A stretch of DNA of 64,000 nucleotides from Bolinopsis microptera (lineage: Eukaryota > Ctenophora > Tentaculata > Lobata > Bolinopsidae): assembly GCF_026151205.1 (NCBI RefSeq), contig NC_087079.1:18403571-18467570 (forward strand), written 5' to 3'. The position numbers and the translations under genes were made by a program. Positions 1-11,097 of this stretch are shown here, piece after piece. Under the pieces are notes generated by a model. That model saw nothing but the letters and a program-made list of their open reading frames with translations, ran no database searches and was not told where the DNA came from. Numbering within the stretch: the first letter of the stretch is position 1; each line of letters starts with the position of its first letter.

Positions 1-148
1 GCCTTAACAGATGCTGCAGGAGAGTTGTTTCTGGGCGAGCGTCTGTTTTGTGGTGGTGGTGTTGGAATTCTCTTCATGACTGTGGATTGATCACGGGGAT
101 GTGCTGAGTGCCCTCTGGGCTGCCACCACCGGCGAATTAGCTGCACCT

Positions 149-185
149 CAAATTATTTGTTATATAGTAGTGTTGAAAGTATTCC
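149..185 (+). repeat. Dispersed ~36-bp motif, copy 1
   Basis: A stretch starting ctcaaattatttgttatata is repeated almost exactly at 14150-14187 and, with a 4-base deletion, at 26857-26887. The flanks of the three sites differ. It could be a transposon end, a small-RNA-derived sequence or a regulatory motif; nothing here decides between them. Confidence 0.6.
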
Positions 186-189
186 TGGA

Positions 190-1150
190 CGCACTACTGG
201 TTCAAGAAACGTTATCCACGACGGATACCGCTACTGCCTGGATAATTAGAAGCGCGACGACAGGACCTACTGGCGATCCACTGGGAAGATCTGCTCCGGA
301 CGTCTCAGTCTGATGAACGACACTACTGTGACCAGTACGCTTAGATGGCAAGTACGTACGGTACAGGGCTTTAAGTACGTACGGTACAGCTACTTTTAAA
401 GGTACGTACCGTACAGGCACTGTAAGGTACAATCTATTTTCAAATTTTTAGAATCAACTTCAGTGAATTACTTGCAATTTTTGATTAGTATATTATCATC
501 ATAATTTTTGAGATAGAACTAGAAGTCGAAAATAAACACACAAATTAACCGGTACTACACTACTACTACTTGTAATTATCGTTAAACTCAAAGCTTCATC
601 CTTTTGTTGCAGTATACGAACACCAGCTTTTCAGCTAGCTCAGGTCGCAACCTTAATCTACGCTTGTCCATTGCTATCAACTGGATTTGTACCTTTCAGC
701 CTACTTTATTAAGTACGTACCGTACAGCTAATTTAAAGGTACGTACCGTACGTACTTGCCATCTTAGCCAGTACGAAGACTTATTCCCACCCTCCTACTC
801 CTGCAGCAAACTCTGTCAACGGAAAGCTTCCGATACTGACCTCCCTACGAAACACCTAATTGCTGATGCTGTTGGACATTATGAAGCCCTCTTGGATGAG
901 CTCCTTGCTTTTGGAGTCGACCCTCAATCTGTCATGAGTGACTACGAGAGAGCCCTGATAAACGCTGTGGAGACAACCTGTATACTACCAAGAGAGGATG
1001 CTTCTTCCACCACAAGCAAGCACTTTGGAGGAAGATGCAGCAACATGACCTAGTCCCGGAATACAACGCAGAGAACTCAGCAGTACGGAAGTACTTTAAG
1101 ATGATCGGTGCTATTGCCTTCGTGGACCTAATCTTCGTGGACCTAATCTT
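190..1150 (+). pseudogene. FLYWCH zinc finger + MULE transposase relic
   Basis: Remains of a Mutator-like (MULE) DNA transposase gene. Positions ~210-339 read DGYRYCLDN, then a stop, then TYWRS and C..GRLSL. Directly after the inserted MITE (768 onward) the frame continues TSTKTYSHPPTPAANSVNGK. Together this is the FLYWCH zinc-finger pattern that precedes MULE catalytic domains in animals. Positions ~858-1150 encode HYEALLDELLAFGVDPQSV, then MSDYERALINA (second catalytic acidic region), then after a frame change GCFFHHKQALWRKMQQ and KYFKMIGAIAFV. The first catalytic half is missing between ~850 and 860, so the gene cannot be active. The end carries a short duplication (cgtggacctaatctt, twice). 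The family assignment rests on motif recognition. Confidence 0.72.
340..767. mobile_element. 428-bp MITE inserted in the MULE relic
   Basis: The ends are inverted repeats of about 25 bp (cttagatggcaagtacgtac at the left, its complement at 743-767 with one mismatch). CCAGTACG flanks both sides (332-339 and 768-775) as an 8-bp target-site duplication. Removing the element rejoins the FLYWCH reading frame. Both ends hold further gtacgtacggtac/gtaccgtac palindromes. The interior is AT-rich with no coding capacity. The TSD length suggests a hAT- or MULE-mobilised element. Confidence 0.75.
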
Positions 1151-1244
1151 CGTGGATTGTAATCTTTGATTTTATATTTAACCCCATATTTACTCATACA
1201 CGACTACACTCTTGTCATTAAAACTTAAAAATGGAAAGTCAAAT

Positions 1245-1465
1245 TTTTATTGCGTAAAGTGTTTTGTCGCACTTTAGTTCGTGTCGCACTACAGTCCAGG
1301 TAGCGCACTGTAGTGCGACAGTGTCGGCCTTGAAATTTCTCTGTCGCACTAGGGTACGTGTCGCACTACGATCCAGGTAGCGTACTCTACTGCGACAGTG
1401 TCGATCTTGGAGGTTTCGCACTAGGGTACATGTCGCACTAGAGTACGTGTCGCACTACAGTACGT
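1245..1465. repeat. GTCGCACTA satellite-like repeat
   Basis: The words gtcgcacta and gtacgtgtcgcactac recur about ten times. They also occur inverted (tagtgcgacagtgtcg) within two roughly 110-bp subunits, so short hairpins are possible. No coding meaning is seen. Confidence 0.7.
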
Positions 1466-1667
1466 GACCCGAACTGCTGAAGGTAATTCGTTAGAAGGCT
1501 TACCTACATCTCGATCCCGGGGTGCGGATAGAAGAAAAACATTATTTATAGTCTTGGACACTTATAACTAGCTGATAGCACAGACTACGTTTTTGTTAGG
1601 AAGAATTAGGGTCCGCAAATATGATGTCATTGTCAAAGTATGAGTATTTACTTTGATAGACACCCGG

Positions 1668-1870
1668 CTTAGTTGTAGTGAACGTACGGAACGTTCACTA
1701 AAAATAGTTTGTGAACGCGTTCGCTAAAAGATTTAACGTTCGGAACATAAGGTAAAGGAAGGTTAATCAGATTTGAAATATTAACACGTCGACACGCCAT
1801 CGTTTCCCGCAATTTTACTTGTTCTAGATGAGTTAGAAGAGTTTTAGCGCGCGTGCATGCACGTGTCAGC
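1668..1870. repeat. Dispersed repeat R1, copy 1
   Basis: Contains gtgaacgttccgtac-type palindromic ends, gcgttcgctaaaagattt, and a cgtcgacacgccatcgtttc block. It is found inverted at 6940-7150 (full length) and at 8880-8985 (end only). The three copies probably mark ends of one transposon family. Confidence 0.65.
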
Positions 1871-2289
1871 AGAAAATATTTTAAATGCTAATAATTCAGG
1901 TATTTAATGAAAAAATATGTTAGTCTCATTATCGTATAATGGTCAGCATCCGCAATGTCTATCAGTACAGCATCTCTACGTAATTGTGTACACTGTATAG
2001 TACACGGAATGAAGTATCGAGCATTAACAGATATATGTGTCATCATTAATTATGGATGAAAATACCTTTGAACTATTGAAAGTTGATGATCAATAAACGT
2101 CATGCGGTTTGCTACAAGTACAGTCAAGTTAGTATAAGATCTGTCGAAATTCGAGTGAAATTATTTTCATTCCCATACATTCAAAAACTGAGCCAGTAAA
2201 CCTTATTAATATTTAGACATGATAAGTAAAAGTAACTCCAATCATTCAAATTTTTCGTCTGGTGTATGTGAGATTTTTCCCTCCAAATA

Positions 2290-2430
2290 CTTTACCGGCT
2301 GATAAACATTAAATAATATATTTCATGTACACATCTGTTTTCCAAACAGTTTAAGTTAAAGACTAAAGTTACCGGTACGTGACCAGAACTGCATTGAGTG
2401 CACACGTGCGAATTTGATTTTACGCACGAA
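2290..2430 (+). repeat. Dispersed repeat R2, copy 1
   Basis: Block with ccaaacagtttaagttaaag and gcacacgtgcgaatttgatt. It recurs in direct orientation at 3450-3745 and 8195-8410, and is followed in those copies by tcgcgcggggaataat and ttggtcacgt. Confidence 0.6.
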
Positions 2431-3449
2431 TTAGTATTAAATGTTAGACCAAGAAATTGATCTAACACACAACTGTACTTCTGTACACTTCAATGATTGG
2501 GCTGATGACTCCAGTGAAAGGGCTGGTGACTCTAGCGAAAGTGCTGGTGACGAGGAGAAAGACCATAAACCAGGGATTCCTTCGGGAGCATGTAAGATTA
2601 TATCCAAAGTTTGTTCGCCAATGGGGTGTGTCTGGGTGTCAAAGATCTTCAAGGTGGGTGCTACTTGTGATGAACTCTAGAAGGATGGGATGGTAATACT
2701 CGGTCTGGCCGTCTGGAAGCCCATATAGTTCCAGTTCAGAAACCGATTAAGGAGGTGCGGCTACTGATGAGAAGTCTCCTTAAAGTTTATTTGGGTTAGA
2801 AACGCCATCTGGATCCCTACCCTCGCACAAGATTATTCTCAATTTTCTTGTTGTGTTCCACAATTCTACCAATAAGTATACTTACCTTTATGTACATGAT
2901 ATCTTTCTATAGCATATTCTCTATACAATAGGTAGTGTTTCTCCTATAATAATATATTGTACATGACAGACATAGAACTTATCCTGACTGTCATCTTTTG
3001 CGGACCCTAATTCTTCCTAACAAAAACGTAGTCTGTGCTATCAGCTAGTTATAAGTGTCCAAGACTATAAATAATGTTTTTCTTCTATCCGCACCCCGGG
3101 ATCGAGATGTAAGCCTTCTAACGAATTACCTTCAGCAGTTCCATAACTTAAGGTAGATACCATACTATACTACTTGTATCACGTCGCGATCCCCACCGAC
3201 ATGTCATTACTTTCTCTAAGTAGATCTTGAAGTGAAAATTGTTTCCGATTTTAGCGTTGATGTCGCTGAAAATTTCCGTGGTTGTTAGATTTGCCAAAAG
3301 CAAAAGTTCTTACTTCTTTCTGATCAAGGTATTCCATTAGCGTTGCATCACCATTAGCCTTAGGTAAAGGTATAAAATTCGATAACTGTTTTATCGTCTT
3401 ATCGGTATCCGCATGATTTTCTGATCTAATTCTACCGGCCGAATGGCAA

Positions 3450-3745
3450 AGCGATAAACATTATTTTTCATAACACATCCGCGTTTTCCGACCAGTTTAA
3501 GTTAAACAAGGTTAACGGTGACCAGTCCTGTGGACAATGACATGGAGCCTATTACCTATGACTATAAATTTATAATAATGCAATTCACAGAATTGCATTT
3601 TGACGTACTTTTGGGAGTACCAAAAGCGCGCAAACTTAATATATTTGACGCGCGAATCTGTTTTTGAAAGAAACTGATCAAAGTGAAAGAGAATCTAATT
3701 TGTAATAACATCGCGCGGGGAATAATATTGGTCACGTACGTGTAA
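3450..3745 (+). repeat. Dispersed repeat R2, copy 2
   Basis: Longest visible copy of R2, diverged, ending cgcgcggggaataatattgg. From 3745 to about 4380 I see only AT-rich DNA with no supported gene. Confidence 0.55.
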
Positions 3746-4583
3746 TATTAAAACTATACTATAAGTATACGAATACCTAACGATTCCCTTAAAAATAAGG
3801 ATAATCTATAAATCACTTTGACGTGGGACTGGGAAGCTATTCTCGCACATAACTTTTACTTACGAATCCAAAATTACTAGGTCTAGAGAAGGTTCCAAAA
3901 TCAAACCAGCAATGATAAGTTTATCTTATTGAACTTTAATTAACTTTAATTTTGAATCGACACCAATTCAAATTGAACGCTCGAGAGTCTGAGAAGAGGC
4001 CCCAGCTAGGGCATAGCGTACATATATTAATATCCGTTTAACCTTAAAGTTAAATAGTCTGCCCATTTACGTTCAAGTCAACGCCCGTACGTAAACGTTT
4101 GAATGCCTCCGGGCTCCGAGCGTTCATTTTAATGTCCGTTTTTAACTTTAAATGGATACAATGAGATAAAACTATGTTGTCGGAATTAGACAGTAAATAC
4201 CTAAACAACAATGAATAAAAATAAGTCACTAGTATAGCAATAAGCAAATAATAATAAAATTATTGCTCCTTAATTCGTGAATTTTTCATAAGACGCAAAC
4301 TTGTGTTAACATAAATATAATAACATAAATATAATAACATAAATAATAATAAGGTCTCGCTGCTTGTTAACTGTGGGGCGGTTTCTTTTTTTGTTTATCA
4401 CCCAGTCGTACAAGCTCCAATTCGTCTCACAGGGTGAGGCTGATGTCGATTGCGACAGCGCTTTCGTTGGAAAACTCTGTAGTTCGGGTACCTCTCAACC
4501 GAAGTTGCTCCACCAAGAGACTGGACCGTCAAAATCTTGAGGCAGCGTCAGTAGAGAATAAGCCTCTTTTCTCTCGGTAGAAC

Positions 4584-5999
4584 GTGTACTGCGAAATTAA
4601 AGTATCTTCTTCTTTGTTGCGCCGTCACACCTTCAAACTCTATATCCACGAGCTCTCGATCAGACTTGAACAAATCGAGGAATTGGATGTACCTTTATTA
4701 AACGGTGTAAAAGTAAGTCACCTCCTATGGGCAGATGACCTGGTACTCTTAGCGCTGGATGCGGGCAGCTTACAGAAACTGCTCAATTGCTTGCATGACT
4801 ATGCTGAAAAGTGGGAGCTGTCTGTGAATATCAACAAAACCAGCGTGATGGTCTTTAACACAAGCTCACGAATACTGAAATGTGCTTACGGCTTCAAACT
4901 AGGCAACTTGGACATCGCACCCGTCAGAAAATACTGCTATCTAGGAATCCAGTTCTCCCTGAACGGTTCCTTCAAGCAAGCAATCGATGAACTTAGGAAG
5001 AAAGCTCTTCGCTCATTCTTCTCTCTGAGACGAACTATTGACACGAGAGCCCTTACCACTAGCACGATGCTAAAACTCATTGATAGCTTAGTCAAGCCAG
5101 TGGCCACATATGGATGCCCTATTTGGCTGCCATCAACCAACATCGTGAAAGCCATCCTCTCAAAAAATCAAGAAGCGAGTCTTCCCAAAGCAGCAGCAAA
5201 AGATGCTCTTGAAACTACTCACTTGAAAATTCTTAAATGGATATTGGGTGTCCACAAAAAGGCAAATAACAACTTCTGCTACGGAGATACAGGTAGAACC
5301 CCCTGGACAGTAACCGTCCTCCCTCAATGTATTGCCTACTTCTGTAGAGCATCACAAGCGGTTGTAGGTAACGTGAACACCCTGCACCATACATTTCAGG
5401 AACAGAAACAACTGAACCTTACCTGGTATGATGCATGGTCTACTATCATCAAGACTAGCACTGTCGCTAAGCCACACCTACCCCACACCCTTGCGGCTCG
5501 TGAACACATACACGAAACATTTGTCAACCACTGGAAGAAGGATCTTCACAACCAGCCTAAAATGTCATTCTACACTGCGGTCAAAGCTGAGTTTGGTGAA
5601 GAACTGTACTTACAGCTCCCATGCAGGGTCAAAAGAGCTAACATTGCAAAACTTCGATCTAGCAGTCACGATCTGAGGATTGAGAAAGGTCGCTACACTG
5701 GAGATCGCTACAACACAGCACTGAAAACATGTCGCTTTTGCTGCTCCTCAGACACCGACGTCATGCGGTTCTTCGAAGAACTACCATTCTTTGAAACACC
5801 TATCCTTGAAACCGAGGACCACGTTATAAATGAATGCCCCAGCTACAACTCCCTCCGGTCCAACCTCTCAGACAACCTTAAAAGCCTCATAATGCTCAAA
5901 GAATATGGGGCCATCATGAACTCATTCCATGCTACTGAATTTGGAAAGTACCTCACAGAATCCTTTCACCTTCGACATCCTCCTGAAAAGAAGTCCTAG
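4584..5999 (+). pseudogene. LINE-A: 5'-truncated reverse transcriptase
   Basis: An open frame of about 470 codons encoding the C-terminal two thirds of a non-LTR retrotransposon reverse transcriptase. The catalytic motif C reads SHLLWADDLVLLALD near residues 46-60, with WADD in place of the common YADD. Further on are a thumb-like region (YLGIQFSLNGSFKQA, LIDSLVKPVATYGCPIW) and a C-terminal conserved block LRSSSHDLRIEKGRYTGD. That block is followed by a Cys/His cluster (CRFCCSS, EDHVINECPSY). Motifs A and B and the endonuclease are absent, as expected from 5' truncation on insertion. Its start codon is only the first ATG of the remaining frame. It is related to, but clearly different from, the LINE-B RT at 36.5-38.9 kb. 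Confidence 0.85.
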
Positions 6000-6407
6000 T
6001 TATCACCTCCTATGAAGTCCTAGCAATCACCACCTAACAGACTCTTCAAACCTTCGAAATCCTATGATTAAGTCCTAATCCTCGCTTCACGTCCCCTACT
6101 CATCTCCTTCAACGTCCCATCACCTTATGTAGTTTAACATATCTCCTTGGACTTGCTTTTATGCACACATCCAGAATTTCTATTAGCATTTAAATTATTA
6201 TATTTGATTTTATTTCCACTTCGTGATATTGTAACGCGGTTAAATTTTAAGATTTTATTTTCATACTTTTATTCGGCTTTTGTTTTATATATGAACTTAT
6301 TTATGAATTGATGTATAGCCAAAACGAGTCCGTTAGTGTTCTCCTTGGTAATTTCAAGTTTAATTCCAGTTTAATTTAATTCCAGTTTAATTCCAGTTTA
6401 ATTCCAC
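6000..6407 (+). mobile_element. LINE-A 3' UTR and tandem tail
   Basis: Non-coding sequence after the RT stop, ending in several copies of agtttaattcc at 6354-6407. Short tandem tails in place of poly(A) are typical of CR1/L2-like LINEs, so this is probably the element's 3' end. 6410-6670 holds nothing I recognise. Confidence 0.55.
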
Positions 6408-6674
6408 CACGTGTCCATGACATCTAGAAACTCCTTCCAAGTAGTAGAATAATATTGATTGCTCAATGAAATAAATGATTACGATTAAAATGTGGTATAT
6501 AAGTCGTTCGTTTTTGGTGAAGTATTATCAGTTGCCATCATCAACAACAGCTATTCCAATTCCTGACATGGTACTCTTCTGTCTAATGGACGAAATTAAT
6601 GGACCCACCGCCTCCCGTAAGGTTGCTTAATCGTTTAATAAGCCTTGACACCACCGCTGATTGAAATTCGCGTG

Positions 6675-6762
6675 CGATGATGTGAACCCTGCTTGATTCA
6701 GGGGATGATGTGAACCCTGCTTGATTCAGGGGATGATGTGAACCCTGCTTGATTCAGGGGAT
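6675..6762. repeat. 28-bp tandem repeat, 3 copies
   Basis: Three near-identical copies of gatgatgtgaaccctgcttg followed by attcaggg. Confidence 0.85.
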
Positions 6763-6939
6763 ACTGTCATTATGCAGTAATTATCTGGTAGACAGGTGTT
6801 CGTGGACAGTTGTCCGCGGACAGTGGTCGGGCTATCTCGATACTGCCGAAACTCCTTCCAGACATCCTGATTCGTGTGTTGATCAAATCCCTGATATATA
6901 AGCCGGGTGAACACAAAACCCTAGAAACACTATATAGCG

Positions 6940-7150
6940 GAGTTTTAGGGCCTGAAAAGTGAAACGTGCATGCATGCGCGCTAAAACTCTCCTAACTCAT
7001 CTAGAACATGTAAAATTGCGGGAAACGATGGCGTGTCGACGTGTTGATATTTTAAATCTGATTAACGTTCCTTTACCATTATGTTGCGAACGTTAAAATC
7101 TTTTAGCGAACGCGTTCACAAACTATTTTTAGTGGTCTGTACCTAATTAA
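6940..7150. repeat. Dispersed repeat R1, inverted copy
   Basis: Inverted relative to 1676-1870 over about 190 bp. It includes gcgggaaacgatggcgtgtc and tttagcgaacgcgttcacaa. From 7150 to 8190 no gene or clear repeat is visible in AT-rich DNA. Confidence 0.65.
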
Positions 7151-8194
7151 TGACGGCTAAACTAGGTAAATTTGCGCATGAACCTATCAATATAGGGACT
7201 GATGAAATCAAGGCAGTTAGTGGCACAGAAATCGAAAGGATTAGTGATTTCATAAATCAGTAGTCAATGACTAGACAGGGTTATTGAAAATTACAAAGAA
7301 TAAAATGGCGTCTGGACTTGGGACCAGCTCATAGCACAGTTCATTAATGCAATCTGAAAACCATTCTGCTAGCTAAAAGTAAAAAATGATTTTGTTAGGT
7401 AAAACGTACTGAAAATTAAAATTAAGATTAAAAATTGAAAACGAACTGAACTAAAAAAAAGAATGACACGTCATGCTAAAATACATATTCCGAAGTAAAA
7501 TTAATCCCAAATTTTCCCCAAATGTTAAAATACTTGTCGACGAAGATTTCAAACCGTTTGCGCAAGGTGCAGCAATATTAAAACTTTGTCGTGCAAGTTT
7601 ACGAACTAAATTTTTACAATCCAAAATAAAACTGTTATAAGAACTATTAATACGAGCTAACGAACTAACTGACTAATAAATTTACCATAATACTGGCCTT
7701 TGGGATTATTCCCATCTAATAGGGATAATTAATGACATCAAAATTATAATCGTTCCTCTTGTCGTAAAGTTTTTAAAAAAATTTTCCCTTATAAATATTG
7801 ATAGTGATAGTAATTAGTAAGACTAATATCTAAAAAGTCAGTTTCACGAACTGAAGTATTATTTTTATTCATAATCATCTCTGGAGGATATATTTCACTT
7901 AAAACTCGGTCTAATAGACCAAAATCATATATAAGACCATAACATACAGATTATACTTTTCCGAGCCACCGTTGAGCTATATTGTTCTAAATCTATGGCT
8001 GAGACCCATTGGATATCGGTTAGTTGCTGTTTGATAACTATAAGCGTATCAATGGTTGTTACAGTAGGTAAGCCCTCAACAGTTGAATACCATCCCCAAG
8101 CCAACAGTGATGATTAGTCGAAGCATAATGAAACTAGCCAAGTATTTAGCGAGACACAATGATGAACTGGCCGATCAAGCACTTTTTGGGATTC

Positions 8195-8410
8195 CCAGCA
8201 TAAAATAACAACACCTGTTTCCAAACAGTTAAAGTTAAAGATTATAAACTTACCGTTGCCTAATTCTGAGAACATGGAACGCACACGTGCCAATATGATT
8301 TTACGCGCGAATTACCCAGAATTAACTGAAACTGAATGCTGAAAGAGAATCTTATCAGTTATCGGCTACCTATCGCGTCGCGCGGGGAATAATTTTGGTC
8401 ACGTTCATCA
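8195..8410 (+). repeat. Dispersed repeat R2, copy 3
   Basis: Matches 2290-2430 and then 3640-3745: aaacagttaaagttaaag, acgcacacgtgcc, gcgcggggaataattttggt. Confidence 0.55.
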
Positions 8411-8879
8411 TTTTGTGTTCCCTTTTAAATACAATTACCAGTGCAGAGAGTGGTTTCAGAAACGCAAATTCAACTTGCAAAGATCAATTTACCTGGGTAC
8501 GGTACCTCGCTCAGGCTTTTGCATTTATTAAGTTAAACACATTGATTTAACATTGAACATATTATGGCGATTAAAAATATGTCTATAGCAGATAGGGCGG
8601 AATGACAGGTTTAGCAACGCCCAGGAATTACAAGCAGCAAATTCTGCTACTGCTAGTGCTATCACGGAGAATCAAATCAAATATCATAGTGGTACCGTGG
8701 CATGTCCTGTGTCCATTCTTGGTCAGCGTTGTATAGGTTGCATGGATTAGAATAAGTCCCTGCTTGCTGTTGGCGTTGCTGCGGTGAGGCTGGCTGGAAC
8801 AATTGTCGGAGAACTCTTTGGCTTCATTCTCTCTTCACTTCTTTCTCCGCACAAAACTGTTTAATCCGTGGGAGGCCCT

Positions 8880-8985
8880 GTTTTAACGTTCCTTATGTTC
8901 CAAACGTTAAAATCTTTTAGCGAACGCGTTCACAGACTATTTTTAGTGAACGTTCCGTACGAATTCACTACAAGTACAACTAAGC
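8880..8985. repeat. Dispersed repeat R1, terminal copy
   Basis: The end of the R1 family in inverted orientation (tttagcgaacgcgttcacag ... gtgaacgttccgtac ... taagc). From 8990 to 10150 the sequence is AT-rich with no supported gene. Confidence 0.6.
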
Positions 8986-10164
8986 TATAAGGGCAAAATC
9001 ATCGATTAGAGGCTTTTATCTTAAAGAGTGAACCGGAAGTGGAACGTGAAACAGATCATATTGCACGGTGGAGAACCAAACTAGCAACTTTTCTATTATG
9101 AATACGTTCAGTAGGTGAAAATTATTGTTATTAATTTTTACCTGTCAGATACGTAAAATAACAAAGTAATCTCTCCGTTAGGCGTTCGGGTAGGAGAAAT
9201 AAGCAAGCTGATAAGAGACAATGAAATTACAAACGTATGCAATTAGTGTGTGGCGTGAGGTATATTTACTTTAATTTTTAGTGCCGACTTTAGCTTCAAT
9301 GATATCACCGCGCACCGTTAACATACTCATAGTCTGGACAGCACCCTTCTAAATCCGAAAAGTGTCATGCTTGTAGTAAATATTTGGTAGAATTCGGTCC
9401 AGGACAAGCTATTAAATTTTTTGCTGCGCTCCGGTCTATCACAGCAGTTTTCCTAATACCGTAGAGAAGTTTTTTTTTATTAACAAATAAAACTCGATTA
9501 CTAGACTCCTAGCCTGATACGAACTAAATTAAAAATTGCTCATAATGAACTTATCATCTTATCATTGATCATAAATAAAATAAATGCTGTTAGCTGTGAG
9601 CTTTTGCTGGTCCCATGAATATAATTCAATGGATATGATATAATATAAATATTCATATACTAATATAATACAATTATTCAAACAATATACACATAATATA
9701 GTAATGACCCTATATAAAATCAACCCTTAAAGAATTCAAAAAATTCCCTTAACAATCAAAAATTACCCCTTGGCCTTGTGGCTCCAAGTTAAGATCTAGA
9801 CTGTTTATATCAACAATGTTTTTTTCTTGCACCCCTGTCTCCACGGAGAGAAATCACTGTTGTTGTATTCATATACTTGCACATTTACGAGTCTTCTGAA
9901 TCTATTATATTACATAATACACGACTTCTCATTCATAATTCATATCAAACATTTATATACTCATGCAGCGAGAACAAAATATTTAGTGTCGAAACTAACA
10001 CAAGCAGTCATATTGCCGTGTTGTAAAACGGCCGACCGTTTACTACAAGTTAAGCATCAGTCAAGTCAAATCAAATCAAAACATAGTTTTAAAAAACGTA
10101 TACGCTATCTGCAACATTTGACATCTAGCACAACGTGCACAGTCTGGTTTAGTCAACAATGTTA

Positions 10165-10235
10165 CCTGGGAACCTCAGGCTATCATGTTCGTTAATGAAT
10201 AGAGATTCGGCGGAATGACAGGCTGAGCGCTGCCC
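10165..10235. repeat. Dispersed motif (gcggaatgacaggctgagcg)
   Basis: About 65 bp similar to the terminal inverted repeats at 41266-41344 and 43841-43924. A shorter match lies at 8595. It is probably a solo end of that transposon family. Confidence 0.6.
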
Positions 10236-10324
10236 AATAATCAACAATGCAGCTCTAAACGCTGCGGACTTGCTATTATAAAAATTGATGAGCGCTCGAT
10301 TTGAAATCCCGACGCGCATAAAAA

Positions 10325-10545
10325 CTGCCACTAACTGCTACTAACTGCCACTAACTGCCACTAACTGCCACTAACTGCTACTGTCGCGCGCAAATGCGTG
10401 GGCGCGATTGTAGCAGTTAGTGGCAGTTAGTGGCAGTTAGTGGCAGTTTGTAGCAGTTAGTGGCAGTTTGTGGCAGTTAGTGCAGTTTGTGGCAGTTAGT
10501 GGCAGTTTGTGGCAGTTAGTGGCAGTTTGTAGCAGTTAGTGACAG
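10325..10545. repeat. Giant hairpin of 10-bp tandem repeats
   Basis: The left arm is five to six copies of ccactaactg (10325-10383). The right arm is about 13 copies of the complement cagttagtgg/cagtttgtgg (10413-10547). A GC-rich spacer (cgcgcgcaaatgcgtgggcg) lies between. The transcript or single strand could fold into a very long stem. Confidence 0.85.
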
Positions 10546-10584
10546 TTTATTTGCACTTAGCTCCTCCTGTGACCAGGACGCGCG

Positions 10585-10655
10585 CCGAGTTGGACTCGTC
10601 GACGGTCCTGTTCCAATATATGGAACAGATATTTTACGAGTATCACCCGTTAAGC
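10585..10655 (+). repeat. Copy of the gactcgtcgacggtc motif
   Basis: gactcgtcgacggtcctgtt followed by attttacgagtatcacc resembles the block after the stop codon in every unit of the 44-63-kb array (for example 45241-45295). It is a dispersed repeat shared with the array. 10655-11095 otherwise shows no gene. Confidence 0.6.
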
Positions 10656-11097
10656 CGTGGACAGTGGATGGACAAAATTGGGATTGAAATAACAAATATA
10701 TCAAAATATTTCTTGCGCCGCGCGCATTTTCATCACTCTTCATCCCCTCTGTGAAGCTATTAGAACTTTCCTGATACCTTGCCAATCCGTATTAACACCA
10801 ATCCGTGTTCTTTCTTTTGATTGGTCGGCGTCCACTGTAAGCCTTCCTTGCGGTTGCTTTCACAACGCGTCCCCATTCTCCAACTCCTGCTGCTAAAGAG
10901 AGAGAGACTCCCAAGTTATATACCATAATATATTATACATAGATATCGACAACAGACTCCGAGAGTCTTGAAGTTCTGTTACCACCGCCCCTGGTGCAAC
11001 CCCTTACGGGTTAACGATGAGGAGACAGGGACTTCCAGGGACGGTCTGGCCTGCTACGTGCAACTCGTAGGAGTATGCAATGTTCCTGTAACGTCAC

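Larger units (their letters stand above)
1471..3141. mobile_element. 1.67-kb foldback/TIR element
   Basis: Arms at 1471-1618 and 2998-3141 are nearly perfect inverted repeats of about 145 bp. The left arm has four extra bases near 1502. The termini are gaactgctgaagg and ccttcagcagttc. The interior carries no transposase; it holds parts of other dispersed families (1676-1870 and 2290-2430). No clear target duplication is visible. It is a non-autonomous long-TIR transposon. Confidence 0.75.

Noticed and set aside
604-1053. A 149-codon open frame as one gene
   Set aside because: It runs from inside the MITE into the MULE relic, so it is a chance fusion across an insertion border.
1668-8985. One 7.3-kb transposon bounded by R1 ends
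   Set aside because: The left R1 copy lies inside the 1471-3141 foldback element and a third R1 copy lies internally, so the two ends need not belong together.
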